Assembly (NCBI GenBank): GCA_030646715.1
Contig: JAUSLJ010000029.1
Coordinates: 1-64,000 of the forward strand
Length of the DNA: 64,000 nucleotides
Direction: 5' to 3'
DNA from: Agitococcus sp.
GTDB lineage: Bacteria > Pseudomonadota > Gammaproteobacteria > Pseudomonadales > Moraxellaceae
In this document: positions 10,297-20,490 of the stretch, in pieces
Position numbering within the stretch: position 1 is the stretch's first letter
Layout of the letters: the number at the start of each line of letters is the position of its first letter
Program-made: the position numbers and the translations under genes
Notes under the pieces: generated by a model
What the model saw: the letters and a program-made list of their open reading frames with translations, nothing else
Told to the model about the DNA's origin: nothing
The model's database searches: none

Positions 10297-12288
10297 GTGT
10301 TGAAGCTAATCATATTTATTGGGCAATTACTACTTTTGCTTACCCTACAGCAAGTAAATGCTGAAGAGTTAAAACGTTTTGGCACAAGTAACGCAACGCT
10401 TAATAGCAATAAAACAGCTCAATTTTTACCTGCCGAACAAGCCTTTCAAATACTGGCTGAGCAAAAAGACCAAGAGTTAACGTTACGTTTCACTATCACC
10501 CCCGATTATTATTTATATAAAGACCGTTTCAAATTTCAGGTCAAATCAGGCAACGCTATTATTGGCCAAGCATTTTACAGTGCTGAACCAGAATGGAAAG
10601 ACGATGCCGAATTTGGTCGGGTGCAAGTATTTCACGAAAGCATGACTGTGACATTGCCTGTAAATGGCAGTGGAGAATTAAAAGTCTCTTGGCAGGGTTG
10701 TGCTGATGCAGGCTTGTGTTATGCACCACAAAGCCAAGCAGTTATTATTAATGGCAAAAACTCGCAAAACACGATAGTTAATAATACCGCCATCACAACA
10801 TCCGAACCTGAAAAAACGCTTTCGGTAACCAAAGAAGAAATCAGCATCCCCATTCCGACACTCATTCCAACGGTCAGTTATGAAATAGTTGATGAAGAGA
10901 ATCCCAGTAAGACCATTACTCAAACCAGTAGTTTATCCCCGTTAACTAGTGCAACGACAAACCAAATCGTTGTGACTAAAACGCCAACAAACGACCCTTT
11001 TGATTTAAGAAACAATCCCTTTTTAGCCCTGTTTACCTTATTTGCCTTAGGCATTGGTTTGGCATTTACGCCTTGCGTACTGCCGATGTTGCCGATTGTT
11101 GCGGGTATTGTTGCCCGCCAACACGCCAGTAATGCACGACAAGGTTTCTTTTTGGCGTTTGCTTATGGTGTTGGTGTTGCTTCTAGTTATGCCCTACTTG
11201 GGGCGTTAGTATCGTTATTTGGTAGCCAAGCTAATTTGTCGCTATGGCTGCAACACCCCGTTGTTTTATCGGCATTTAGTGCGTTGTTTGTTATTTTGGC
11301 ACTGGCCAGTTTTGATGTTTTTCATTTGCAATTGCCTAGCAGTTGGCAACATCAATTAGACGCACTGAGCAAAAAAGGCAAAGCAGGAAGTTTTGTTGGC
11401 ACTTGGTTGATGGGCTTTTTCTCGGCACTTGTGGTTTCTCCGTGTGTTTCTGCCCCATTGGCGGGTGTTTTACTGTCTGTTTCGACGTTAGGCAATCCGC
11501 TCATGGGTGCAATGGCTTTATTTGCGCTCGGTTTGGGTTTAAGTACACCGTTAATGATTTTAGGCGCGAGTGAAGGCCGATTTATGCCGAAAGCAGGTTT
11601 ATGGTTGAATCGCGTTAAACAATTATTTGGTGTGATGTTATTGGGTGTCGCCGTTATTTTGATGTCACGACTGATACACGGTTCTGCGATTTTAGTGTTG
11701 TGGGCGATATTAAGCGTAGGTACAGGTTTTTGGTTGAATATGTGGGGCGGAAAATGGCGTTTAGTGTGGCGTAGTGCTTCCTATATTTTCTTAATTTGGG
11801 GTGCGACTTTATTGGTTGGGGCAGCCACAGGGGGAACGAATCCCTTGCAGCCTTTAGATTTTATTAGAACACCTAGCGCATTATCGGCAACACCATCCGC
11901 CGTGACAACATCAAGCCAGATTCCTATTGCTCACTTTCAAAAAATTCAGAGTGTCGCTGAGTTAGATGCCGCTGTTGCAGCCGCTTATGCCAATAATCAA
12001 AAAGTGTTAGTCGATTTTTATGCCGATTGGTGTGTCAGTTGTAAAATTATGGATAAAGAGATATTTGCTCAAGCCGATATTCAACAACAGTTAAATGGTT
12101 GGGTATTGTTACGTGCGGATGTCACTGATAACACTGACGCAGACCGCGAACTCATGCAACGATTTCAAGTATTTGGCCCTCCTGCGATTCTCTTTTTTGA
12201 GCAGGGGTTGGAGTTAAGCCAAGCGCGTATTGTGGGTGAAACCACTAAAGCCGCGTTTAGGGAGCATATTGGTAAAAATTTTGAGTAA
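10297..12288 (+). CDS. dsbD: Thiol:disulfide interchange protein DsbD
   Basis: Passes electrons from cytoplasmic thioredoxin across the inner membrane to periplasmic DsbC/DsbG and cytochrome c maturation. All three modules are present: signal peptide and periplasmic N-domain with C135/C141 (GCADAGLCY); an eight-helix membrane domain with C260 (FTPCVLP) and C383 (SPCVSAP); and a C-terminal thioredoxin domain with C579-V-S-C582. The linker between the N-domain and the membrane part (about 155-235) is long and rich in Thr/Ser. The start is GTG at 10297, 5 nt after GAGG; the TTG at 10300 is an equally spaced alternative. 663 aa, somewhat longer than the E. coli protein. Confidence 0.95.
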   Translation: MLKLIIFIGQLLLLLTLQQVNAEELKRFGTSNATLNSNKTAQFLPAEQAFQILAEQKDQELTLRFTITPDYYLYKDRFKFQVKSGNAIIGQAFYSAEPEWKDDAEFGRVQVFHESMTVTLPVNGSGELKVSWQGCADAGLCYAPQSQAVIINGKNSQNTIVNNTAITTSEPEKTLSVTKEEISIPIPTLIPTVSYEIVDEENPSKTITQTSSLSPLTSATTNQIVVTKTPTNDPFDLRNNPFLALFTLFALGIGLAFTPCVLPMLPIVAGIVARQHASNARQGFFLAFAYGVGVASSYALLGALVSLFGSQANLSLWLQHPVVLSAFSALFVILALASFDVFHLQLPSSWQHQLDALSKKGKAGSFVGTWLMGFFSALVVSPCVSAPLAGVLLSVSTLGNPLMGAMALFALGLGLSTPLMILGASEGRFMPKAGLWLNRVKQLFGVMLLGVAVILMSRLIHGSAILVLWAILSVGTGFWLNMWGGKWRLVWRSASYIFLIWGATLLVGAATGGTNPLQPLDFIRTPSALSATPSAVTTSSQIPIAHFQKIQSVAELDAAVAAAYANNQKVLVDFYADWCVSCKIMDKEIFAQADIQQQLNGWVLLRADVTDNTDADRELMQRFQVFGPPAILFFEQGLELSQARIVGETTKAAFREHIGKNFE

Positions 12289-12343
12289 GGGCGAATTAAC
12301 TCGTCTAAACATTTACTGATAAGGCGGTTAAAACCGCCCCTAC
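12289..12343. repeat. REP-like element, family A (divergent copy)
   Basis: GGGCGAATTAACTCG, an 18-nt spacer, then GGCGGTT-AA-AACCGCC followed by CCTAC. Order and spacing match the copy at 44051-44105, but the arms have diverged. It begins directly at the dsbD stop and could help end its transcript, though no T run follows. Confidence 0.5.
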
Positions 12344-12438
12344 ACTTTTGGTTAAACTTCTGCTTAACCTTTGTAATATCGTCTCTCACCCAATAACGCA
12401 TTATGGTATTGCCATCATTAAAATCAGAGAAAAACATC

Positions 12439-13185
12439 ATGGCAACCATTGCAATTATCACAGGTGCATCAGGTGGCATCGGTCACGCTCTCGCCCTAAA
12501 GTTAGCATCAACAGATACGCATTGTGTTTTAGTATCACGCCAAACCGATAAATTAACCGCCTTACAAGCCCTCATCCCCAATAGTAGTGTCATTGAAGCC
12601 GATGTCACCACCGCCGATGGTGCAGCGTTTGTTTGGCAACAATGTCTGTCAACCGTAGGTATTCCAACACTATTAGCACATTGTGTGGGTAATACTCATA
12701 TTGCCGCACTGCATAAAACGCCACTCGCGATATGGGAAGATGTTCGACGAGTGAATTTGGACAGTAGTTTTTATGTGCTGCAACAATTTACTAAATGCCT
12801 TGTTGCTGAAAAAATGGCTGGCTCAGCAGTATTTGTCTCTAGTGTCGTCACTCAGATTGGAGTCGCAAACCACGAAGCGATTGCTGCCTCCAAAGGCGGC
12901 ATTGATGCACTGGTGCAAAGTGCCGCTGCCACTTACGCCTCTTTAGGCATTCGTATTAACGCCGTTGCTCCAGCATTAACTGAAACACCATTAACCGCGA
13001 CAATGCTGAAACATGAAGCCATGCGTCAAGGTGCAGAAAAACAATACCCCTTGGCAGGAATCAACACAGCAAGTGAAGTAGCCGATGTCATGTCGTGGTT
13101 GTTATCGGTACAAGCACAACGCATCACAGGCAAAACCATTGCTATTGATGGCGGTTTTAGTCGGATTCGGCCTTTAGTGCGATGA
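12439..13185 (+). CDS. SDR-fold oxidoreductase lacking the catalytic tyrosine
   Basis: 248 aa from the ATG at 12439 (MATIAIITGA). An in-frame ATG at 12403 would add 12 residues but has no ribosome site. The nucleotide-binding motif TGASGGIG is intact (8-15). Two hallmarks are altered: NNAG is replaced by HCVG, and the YxxxK motif reads I148-A-A-S-K152 in ANHEAIAASKGG. From memory, an SDR subfamily with this NHEAIAA signature exists, so the change is probably old rather than damage. Activity cannot be assumed. It stands alone between dsbD and a convergent lipoprotein gene that overlaps its end by 12 bp. Confidence 0.85.
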   Translation: MATIAIITGASGGIGHALALKLASTDTHCVLVSRQTDKLTALQALIPNSSVIEADVTTADGAAFVWQQCLSTVGIPTLLAHCVGNTHIAALHKTPLAIWEDVRRVNLDSSFYVLQQFTKCLVAEKMAGSAVFVSSVVTQIGVANHEAIAASKGGIDALVQSAAATYASLGIRINAVAPALTETPLTATMLKHEAMRQGAEKQYPLAGINTASEVADVMSWLLSVQAQRITGKTIAIDGGFSRIRPLVR

Positions 13186-13566
13186 CTGGCACAAACATAA
13201 TGGCAAGCTGCTTTGCCATTGTTGATTAACTTGTGTTAATAAACATTGCTGACGAACTAGCTCTAATTTGAATTGATTTGGCTTATCTACCACCATGCCA
13301 TCTTTACGCGTTCCATCGGCATTACGCTGCACAACTGGCTCTAAAAACATCGTTGATGATGTCGAAAAAACCGTTGGCGAAACATGGACAGGGTGGTTAA
13401 TTGCCTCGCCTAAACGCAATGATAACTGTTGAAAACACGCCTCTCCATTGTTAGAGGTAAATAATGCAGGCACAGGTTTATTGATATTCACTACGATGGC
13501 CGCTGGCTCACTTTGGCATGCTGATAGGCTTAATATCCATAAAGGGAAAAATAGCTTTTTAATCAT
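13174..13566 (-). CDS. Small hypothetical lipoprotein
   Basis: 130 aa. The signal peptide ends in the lipobox LSAC, followed by Q, so it is probably an outer-membrane lipoprotein. The mature part holds three further cysteines near its end (QQCLL, LPLCLC) and one at EACFQQ. I do not recognise a family. It lies 16 bp after the S41 peptidase lipoprotein on the same strand, so co-transcription is likely. Its 3' end overlaps the convergent SDR gene by 12 bp. Confidence 0.7.
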   Translation of the reverse strand: MIKKLFFPLWILSLSACQSEPAAIVVNINKPVPALFTSNNGEACFQQLSLRLGEAINHPVHVSPTVFSTSSTMFLEPVVQRNADGTRKDGMVVDKPNQFKLELVRQQCLLTQVNQQWQSSLPLCLCQSSH

Positions 13567-13582
13567 GTGATGCTCTTTTTTG

Positions 13583-15001
13583 TTATTTGCTTGAAGGTGG
13601 ATTAGTTATCATATTACTACGCCACGGTGCGCGATAAACCTCTTTAACCGTACGAGGCTGCACTATTTTTGCTGATTGCGTCAATGACGTTATCGGGCAA
13701 GTACCATGCTCTTGATAATACAATGCTGTCGATAACATACTTTCCATTGGATTGCCCAAAGGATTATTCAAGTCTTCGTTAGCGGCACACGTGGGTGCAA
13801 AGCCTGCGGTGGGTACAGTTTGCCCAAGCGCATTTTTTCCTTGAAAGTCAATGGCAAAGTACGCCGAACCACAATTATTTTCTTGGTGAAAGCCATAAGG
13901 TTTACCACAGGTTGATGAACCTATACGAATCACTTCTACAAACGGCGATAAGGCATTAATGATTGCTTCACTAGCGGAGCAGGTCATATTCGATGTCAGT
14001 ACAAACACACGTTTTAAGGTCAACAATGGCAATACTGTCCCGTTTTCGTAGGACGTGCGCTCAAAGAAATAAGGCTCATCTTTTTCAGGATGCTTATCGT
14101 TGAACTCTAAGTAGGTGAATAACCGATTAAACGTTGCGCTTCCGCCTAACATTGATGCTAACTCATCGGCAACATATAAAAATCCGCCACTGTTATAACG
14201 TAAGTCTAAAACCAAATCGTCAATTTTAGCGTTTTGAAATTGTTTAACTGCAGTAATTAACGGAGTAGTTGCCGTGGCTATATGCTCGTTAAAAACAAGG
14301 TAACCTATTTTTTTACTATTCACTGTCAGTGTTGAAGTTAGCGGTACAGGACTGCTAACGATTTCATTTGCGGTTAATTGAACTTGTTGACTGCCATCTC
14401 TCGTGATTATTTCAAAAAAATGTGCCACGTTTTTTTGAGAGGGGTATAACGCATCAAAATAGGATTCATCTGTCATCTCCCACAAATTCACTCCATCAAC
14501 ACGCCATAAATAATCACCCCGCTTCAACCCTTTTTTTTCCGCGGGTGAATCAGGTTCAACGAATGCAATTCGAACATAATCACCCTCACGAACCCACTTC
14601 ACACCGTATCCGAGGTTTATACCCGATTGATAAAAGTCATTAACTTCCTCTTCACTCTGGGTAAAACTGAACTTATCTTTGTCTTTTATGAGAAGGGCGT
14701 TGAAATAGCCTTGCGGTGTGTTGTAGTTTGCGCGTGGTGCATTCTCATCCTTAATTTCGTTGTACCACAAGTAAGTATCATCTAAATAAGCGCGCACCCA
14801 CGTTTTTTCGGTTTCCGTTTGGCAAATATTAGCTACCGAAACGCACACACCACTTTGCAACACTTTCGGCGTAAGACATTGGGTAACCACCGTAGGTGGT
14901 GTTGGCTTGAGATTCGCCGATGTAGAATTACTATTATCTCCACCGCCGCCACACGCTGTTAATGCCATAACAAAGGGCATCACTCGCAAAAAAGTCTTCA
15001 T
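13583..15001 (-). CDS. S41-family peptidase lipoprotein (CTP/Tsp-like)
   Basis: 472 aa from the ATG at 15001 (MKTFLRVMPF), preceded by AGGA. The lipobox LTAC places the lipidated Cys at 17, followed by GGGG. A PDZ-like segment (AEKKGLKRGDYLWRVDG) precedes the S41 catalytic core; the likely nucleophile Ser is in NMTCSASEAI, after DLRYNSGGF. S41 C-terminal processing peptidases cut substrates near their C-terminus in the periplasm; here the enzyme should face the periplasm from a membrane anchor. It follows the Lon-like gene at 33 bp. Extra cysteines suggest disulfides. Family confident, substrate unknown. Confidence 0.87.
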   Translation of the reverse strand: MKTFLRVMPFVMALTACGGGGDNSNSTSANLKPTPPTVVTQCLTPKVLQSGVCVSVANICQTETEKTWVRAYLDDTYLWYNEIKDENAPRANYNTPQGYFNALLIKDKDKFSFTQSEEEVNDFYQSGINLGYGVKWVREGDYVRIAFVEPDSPAEKKGLKRGDYLWRVDGVNLWEMTDESYFDALYPSQKNVAHFFEIITRDGSQQVQLTANEIVSSPVPLTSTLTVNSKKIGYLVFNEHIATATTPLITAVKQFQNAKIDDLVLDLRYNSGGFLYVADELASMLGGSATFNRLFTYLEFNDKHPEKDEPYFFERTSYENGTVLPLLTLKRVFVLTSNMTCSASEAIINALSPFVEVIRIGSSTCGKPYGFHQENNCGSAYFAIDFQGKNALGQTVPTAGFAPTCAANEDLNNPLGNPMESMLSTALYYQEHGTCPITSLTQSAKIVQPRTVKEVYRAPWRSNMITNPPSSK

Positions 15002-15034
15002 CTTATTATCATCCTGAAAATAACGCTCCATCAT

Positions 15035-17491
15035 TTAGACTTCAACACTGTTATCGTCTTTGTTCGGCTCTGCTTTTTTAGTTTTTTTGTGCTTTTTATT
15101 TTTCTTTGGCTTATCACCTTTATCAATCTTATGCCAAAGTTTGAGCTGCGCGAGGACACGGTCAATAATCGAATCTTTGGGATATTTACCTTTGCCGTTA
15201 GCAACGCCCATTGGCTCGCCTAACAATAACTCCAAAGCTTGTTCGGCATGATTAACCGCATAGATTCTAAACAAACCTTGTTCCACGGCTTGTAAAATTT
15301 CCGTACGCAACATCAAATGACGCACATTTTGTTGGGGAATAATCACCCCTTGCGTGCCTGTAAAACCCTTCAATTGGCAAGCGGCAAAGTAGCCTTCAAT
15401 TTTGGCATTGACACCACCGATCGGTTGAATCTCGCCCATTTGATTCATTGAGCCTGTAATCCCCAGATCTTGACGAATTGGTAATTCAGTAATCGCCGAG
15501 ACCAGTGCGGCTAACTCAGCCATTGTTGCACTATCACCTTCGACACCACCATAGTTTTGCTCCATGGCAATACTGGCAGAAAAATGAATGGCGCGGTCAC
15601 GACCAAATTTCGCTCTTAAATAACTGGACAAAATCAATACGCCTTTGGCATGGAGTGAACCACCCAAATCGACAGTACGCTCAATGTCTAAGACATCACC
15701 GCCGCCTTGATGTACGGTTGCGGTAATGCGTGAGGGTAAACCAAACTCACTATCGGCATAATGAACGACGGTTAAACCATTAATTTGGCCAACAACACTG
15801 CCTTCACAATTAATTAACTGTGTGCCTTGAGCAATATCTTCCATATAGAGTTCGCGCAATTGGCCACGACGACGCTCTTGCCCCGCTAAAGCATGACGAA
15901 CATGATCGGCAGTCACTTGTTTTTGTTGATGATTAATCGCCCAGTAATGAGATTCACGCAACAAGTCACCGACACTCGCCGCATGTAAGGACAGCTTTTG
16001 TTGATCTTCAGCAGTACGTGCGCTTTCTTCAATTAACGCCATTAACGCACTGCGGTCAAAAGGCAACAGCTTTTCTTTAGCGACACAATCCGCTAAAAAG
16101 TGCGCGTACTTTTGTTCGTTTTCAACAGTACGAGGCATGGCACTAGCAAAATCAGCACGAATCTTAAAAAACTGTTGCAGTTCTGGGTCGTATTCTTGCA
16201 AAAGATGAAAGGTTTCTCGATCACCCAACAACACAATTTTGACATCTAAAGGAATCGCATCTGGCTCTAAAGAAATAGTGCCTGTTAGCGTCAGCATTTG
16301 CTCTAAAGACGACAGCTTTAACGAGCGCGAACGTAATGCCCGCTTTAAACCTTGCCATGCATAAGGCTGTTCTAAGACTTGCTCTGCCTCTAACAACAAA
16401 TAACCGCCATTGGCGCGATGTAATGCTCCTGCGCGAATCAAAGTAAAGTCGGTTGCGACTGTACCCATATACGTGACTTGTTCGACGTGCCCCATCAAGT
16501 TGTAATGCGTAGGCAAGTCTTCGAAAACAACAGGTGCGCCTTTTTTCGGGTTATTACTGACAATGACATTAAATTGATAACGTGACGGAATGGCGTTATC
16601 ACTGCTGACGCTGGCAACGGCATCAGGCTCTAATTCTTGGCTATTGAGAATTAAATCAACATTTTCAATAATATCCTGTTGATAGGTTGATAAATAATCA
16701 ACCAATGGTTTTAAATCTTCGTATTGTTCTTTCAGTTTTTTGATGAGCGGCTCAATAGCTGCTAACGTCACTTCGTCATTTAATTTTTGGACTTGGTCAC
16801 GATTTTGGTCTTCCATGCGCCCTAGACGGTCAGCAAGTTTTTGCAGACGTTTTTCCATGTCGTGCATGGCCGTTTTACGTTGTTGTTGGTCATCAATAGT
16901 CAAGGCATTGAACGCATCAATATTCATCACCTCGCCTTCCGCCGTAATCGGCGAAAAGCCATGACCACCCGGTGTGCGTAACACTAATTTTAATTGACGT
17001 TTTTCAGCCTCTAACGCTAAGTCTTGCAGCTCGTCTTGTTGCGCTTGTGTCAGTGTCGCTTTTAAGCCTTCAACGCGGCCAACATACGACTCATGCTGAA
17101 AGGCCGTTTGTACGGAGCGGCTGAGCGCGCGCCACAATTTCGTCATACTTTTTTGTACGACTGCGCCTTTACCTGCGGGCAACTCTAAAACAATCGGATT
17201 ACGTGGTTCGACAAAATTATTAACATAACACCAATCACTGGCCGCTTCTTCTTGTTGAGCGGCTTCAGCCAACAAACGCTTAATCATCGTGCGTTTACCT
17301 AAGCCATTTTCGCCAATGGCAAAAATATTGTAGCCATCATGGGGCATTTCCAACGCCATTAACACCGCTTCTTTGGCACGCTCCTGTCCTAAAAAGTCAT
17401 TAAAGGCTTTTAAGCGACGAGTCGAAGCAGGCAAAGAATCCGCCATTGCGGGTTTGTAAAGTTGGTCAACCGTCAAAGGCTTAGCTGTCAT
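15035..17491 (-). CDS. Lon-family ATP-dependent protease (LonB/YcbZ-like)
   Basis: 818 aa from the ATG at 17491, with AGGAC 6 nt upstream; an in-frame start at 17506 is less likely. The N-terminal AAA module has a Walker-A-like GENGLGKRT (60-68) in which Arg follows the Lys, then a long helical insert (about 130-290), then the C-terminal S16 protease domain. The Lon Ser-Lys dyad is S654 (EGDSATMAEL) and K697 (NAKIEG), 43 residues apart as in classical Lon. The tail is very Lys-rich. This is the AAA_32/Lon_C type found beside, not instead of, LonA. First of a likely three-gene run with the two lipoprotein genes. Confidence 0.9.
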   Translation of the reverse strand: MTAKPLTVDQLYKPAMADSLPASTRRLKAFNDFLGQERAKEAVLMALEMPHDGYNIFAIGENGLGKRTMIKRLLAEAAQQEEAASDWCYVNNFVEPRNPIVLELPAGKGAVVQKSMTKLWRALSRSVQTAFQHESYVGRVEGLKATLTQAQQDELQDLALEAEKRQLKLVLRTPGGHGFSPITAEGEVMNIDAFNALTIDDQQQRKTAMHDMEKRLQKLADRLGRMEDQNRDQVQKLNDEVTLAAIEPLIKKLKEQYEDLKPLVDYLSTYQQDIIENVDLILNSQELEPDAVASVSSDNAIPSRYQFNVIVSNNPKKGAPVVFEDLPTHYNLMGHVEQVTYMGTVATDFTLIRAGALHRANGGYLLLEAEQVLEQPYAWQGLKRALRSRSLKLSSLEQMLTLTGTISLEPDAIPLDVKIVLLGDRETFHLLQEYDPELQQFFKIRADFASAMPRTVENEQKYAHFLADCVAKEKLLPFDRSALMALIEESARTAEDQQKLSLHAASVGDLLRESHYWAINHQQKQVTADHVRHALAGQERRRGQLRELYMEDIAQGTQLINCEGSVVGQINGLTVVHYADSEFGLPSRITATVHQGGGDVLDIERTVDLGGSLHAKGVLILSSYLRAKFGRDRAIHFSASIAMEQNYGGVEGDSATMAELAALVSAITELPIRQDLGITGSMNQMGEIQPIGGVNAKIEGYFAACQLKGFTGTQGVIIPQQNVRHLMLRTEILQAVEQGLFRIYAVNHAEQALELLLGEPMGVANGKGKYPKDSIIDRVLAQLKLWHKIDKGDKPKKNKKHKKTKKAEPNKDDNSVEV

Positions 17492-17553
17492 ATATCGTCC
17501 TAACAAAAATACTTAATCAAAATAAAATACAGAAAATTGGCTCGTCAATCCTA

Positions 17554-17967
17554 TCACGCACTACGCGGTAAAGCGTATGTCCCACTGGCGTGCGCGACTA
17601 ATTGTTGTTGGCTATATAAATGCACCGTCAGCACCACACTGCGCTTACCTGCTTTTAAAATTGTCGCAGTGGCGTGCAAATCTGTGGCAGCGGGTTTAGA
17701 TAAAAAATGAATGCTAAAATCTTGGGTCACTGCTAATAACTGCTCGCCGTAATGCGCTAATACCGCCGCATACATAGCTGCATCGGCTAGGGTCATCATC
17801 GTTGGCCCTGATAACGTCCCACCAAAACGCAATTGGCTGTCATCATAAATTAAGACACATTCGGCAGATTTTGCATTGACATTTAATACCGTAAACTGCC
17901 CTTGCTCGGCACTCGGTACAGTGCCACGAATCAGTGTCGTAATGGTGTGTGCAGTTAACTTAGGCAA
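17554..17967 (-). CDS. PaaI-family hotdog thioesterase
   Basis: 137 aa with the hotdog-fold pattern GGTLSGPTMMTLADAAMYAA, where the Asp in LADAAMY fits the PaaI-type catalytic position. Likely hydrolyses acyl- or aryl-CoA. The start is TTG at 17967 (MPKLTAHTIT) with GAG about 9 nt upstream; no in-frame ATG is nearby. It lies 62 bp before the Lon-like gene on the same strand and diverges from proS. Substrate not predictable. Confidence 0.82.
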   Translation of the reverse strand: MPKLTAHTITTLIRGTVPSAEQGQFTVLNVNAKSAECVLIYDDSQLRFGGTLSGPTMMTLADAAMYAAVLAHYGEQLLAVTQDFSIHFLSKPAATDLHATATILKAGKRSVVLTVHLYSQQQLVAHASGTYALPRSA

Positions 17968-18111
17968 ATTATTCTCAATGCAGAGGAAGCAAGCGCGTGA
18001 TTTTAGCAGTTAAAAGCTCCTTGTAGGCACTTTGCCGCAATTTCTCGCTTTCATTATTTACTGATTACCCACTAAAATTACCACCATTCTTATTTTTTGA
18101 GCTTGATCACC

Positions 18112-19833
18112 ATGCGCGCCAGCCGATTTATGCTTGCCACCCTTCGTGAAACGCCTTCCGATGCTGTGGTTATTTCCCATCAACTGATGCTTCGTGCGGG
18201 CTTAATTCGTAAAGTCGGCACAGGTTTATACAACTGGCTCCCCTTAGGCGTGCGGGTACTGCAAAAAGTACAAGCAATTATTCGTGAAGAAATGAATCGC
18301 GCTCATGCTTTAGAAGTATTAATGCCTGTTACTCAACCAGCGGAATTGTGGGAAGAATCGGGGCGTTATGTGCAATATGGTGCAGAACTATTGCGCTTTA
18401 AAGATCGTCACAATGCCAACTATGTCCTCGGCCCAACGCATGAAGAAGTGATTACCGACTTAGCACGTCAGGAATTAAAATCGTACAAACAACTGCCAAT
18501 TAACTTCTATCAAATTCAAACCAAATTTCGTGATGAAATTCGCCCTCGTTTTGGCGTCATGCGCTCACGCGAATTTATTATGAAAGATGCTTATTCTTTT
18601 CATAGCGACATGGCTTCACTACAAGAAACTTATGACGTCATGTACGACGCTTACTGCCGTATTTTTAGCCGTATTGGTGTCGATTTCCGTCCTGTGCAAG
18701 CCGATACAGGTTCTATTGGTGGTGATGGCTCTCATGAGTTTCATGTCTTAGCCGAAAGTGGCGAAGACTTAATTGCGTTCTCTGATAGCTCCGACTATGC
18801 CGCAAACATCGAAATGGCGGAAGCTATTTGCACCACAATACGCCCTGCTGCTACGCAAAGCTTGCAAACTGTCGCTACGCCGAATGCTCATAGCATTGCC
18901 GAAGTATCGACCTTCTTAAATATTCCTGCGGCACAAACGGTTAAAACCTTAATTGTTCGTGGTCAAGCCGACGACAAAGGTCACTATGGTTTAGTGGCAT
19001 TAGTATTGCGTGGCGATCATGAGCTCAACGAAATCAAAGCCGAAAAACTCGCACAAGTGGGCGCACCATTAACGATGGCCAGTGAAGCCGAAGTTTTAGC
19101 GACGATTGGCTGCAAAGTAGGTTCTATTGGCCCTCAAGGTTTAGCGATTCCTGTCTTGGTTGACCGCAGTGCCGCCGCCTTAGCGGATTTTGTTGCGGGA
19201 GCCAATGTTGATGGTCAGCACGTTACGGGCATGAATTGGGAGCGTGACGCACAAATTACCGCTATTGTTGATATGCGTAATGTTGTTGCAGGCGATGACT
19301 CACCTGATGGTCATGGTCAGTTAGTGTTAAAGCGTGGTATTGAAGTGGGTCATATTTTCCAACTCGGTCAAAAATATTCTGAAGCGCTGAACTGCACAGT
19401 ATTAGGTGAAGATGGCAAACCCTTTGTCGTAACGATGGGTTGTTATGGTATTGGTGTCACTCGTGTTGTCGCTTCCGCTATTGAGCAGAATTACGATGAC
19501 AAAGGCATTATTTGGCCTGACAGCATTGCCCCCTTTCATATTGCCTTAGTACCCATGGGTAATGCCAAATCAACACGTATTTTAGAAGAAAGCCAAAAAC
19601 TGTATGAACAACTAACCGCCGCAGGTTATGACGTTTTCTTTGATGATCGTAATGACCGCGCAGGTGTCAAATTTGCTGATATTGAGCTGATTGGTATTCC
19701 ACATCGTTTAGTGGTCGGTGAAAAGGGCTTGGATGCGGGAACGATTGAATATAAAGGCCGTCGTGATAGCGAAACCACTCAAATTAACATTGCTGATTTG
19801 ATGGTGTTTTTGGCGGATACGGTTAGGAAATAA
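18112..19833 (+). CDS. proS: Prolyl-tRNA synthetase
   Basis: Charges tRNA-Pro. 573 aa, the bacterial-type length, with the editing (INS/YbaK-like) domain inserted in the middle (about 225-405). Class II motifs are visible: motif 2 region [18 protein letters not shown], and motif 3 GCYGIGVTR. The ATG at 18112 gives [18 protein letters not shown], matching the family's N-terminus. Stands alone with its own terminator at 19851-19878. Confidence 0.97.
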   Translation: MRASRFMLATLRETPSDAVVISHQLMLRAGLIRKVGTGLYNWLPLGVRVLQKVQAIIREEMNRAHALEVLMPVTQPAELWEESGRYVQYGAELLRFKDRHNANYVLGPTHEEVITDLARQELKSYKQLPINFYQIQTKFRDEIRPRFGVMRSREFIMKDAYSFHSDMASLQETYDVMYDAYCRIFSRIGVDFRPVQADTGSIGGDGSHEFHVLAESGEDLIAFSDSSDYAANIEMAEAICTTIRPAATQSLQTVATPNAHSIAEVSTFLNIPAAQTVKTLIVRGQADDKGHYGLVALVLRGDHELNEIKAEKLAQVGAPLTMASEAEVLATIGCKVGSIGPQGLAIPVLVDRSAAALADFVAGANVDGQHVTGMNWERDAQITAIVDMRNVVAGDDSPDGHGQLVLKRGIEVGHIFQLGQKYSEALNCTVLGEDGKPFVVTMGCYGIGVTRVVASAIEQNYDDKGIIWPDSIAPFHIALVPMGNAKSTRILEESQKLYEQLTAAGYDVFFDDRNDRAGVKFADIELIGIPHRLVVGEKGLDAGTIEYKGRRDSETTQINIADLMVFLADTVRK

Positions 19834-19850
19834 AAACTAACCACTCATAA

Positions 19851-19878
19851 AAAGCCCGCTACATCAGTGGGCTTTTTT
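19851..19878 (+). terminator. proS terminator
   Basis: AAGCCCGCT and AGTGGGCTT pair over 9 bp (one G-T) around ACATC, followed by TTTTATTTTT. Confidence 0.85.
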
Positions 19879-20066
19879 ATTTTTAATCAAGCAGTTAATA
19901 CGGATAAAACACTCTCAAATCAACTCCAATTACTACTGCTTTTCGACTCGTCAAAAACCATCTCCATACTCATTATTAGTGTCCTAGCGAACAGAAAAGC
20001 TTATTAAAACACAGCAGAATGTGGCAACGCGGCATTATTACCGCCCTCAAAAAAACAGGTATAGAC

Positions 20067-20393
<327 letters not shown>

Positions 20394-20445
20394 CAGCATC
20401 AGCATTTTGCAACTTTTCTAATGAAACTCGGCCGGTTGCACATAC

Positions 20446-20475
20446 AAAAAAGCCCGCTAAATTAGCGGGCTTTTT
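20446..20475. terminator. Bidirectional terminator
   Basis: AAAAAGCCCGCT and AGCGGGCTTTTT form a perfect 12-bp stem with a 5-nt loop; the A and T tracts let it serve both the collagen-like gene and the convergent DUF445 gene. Confidence 0.88.
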
Positions 20476-20490
20476 GTTAACAGCAACGGG

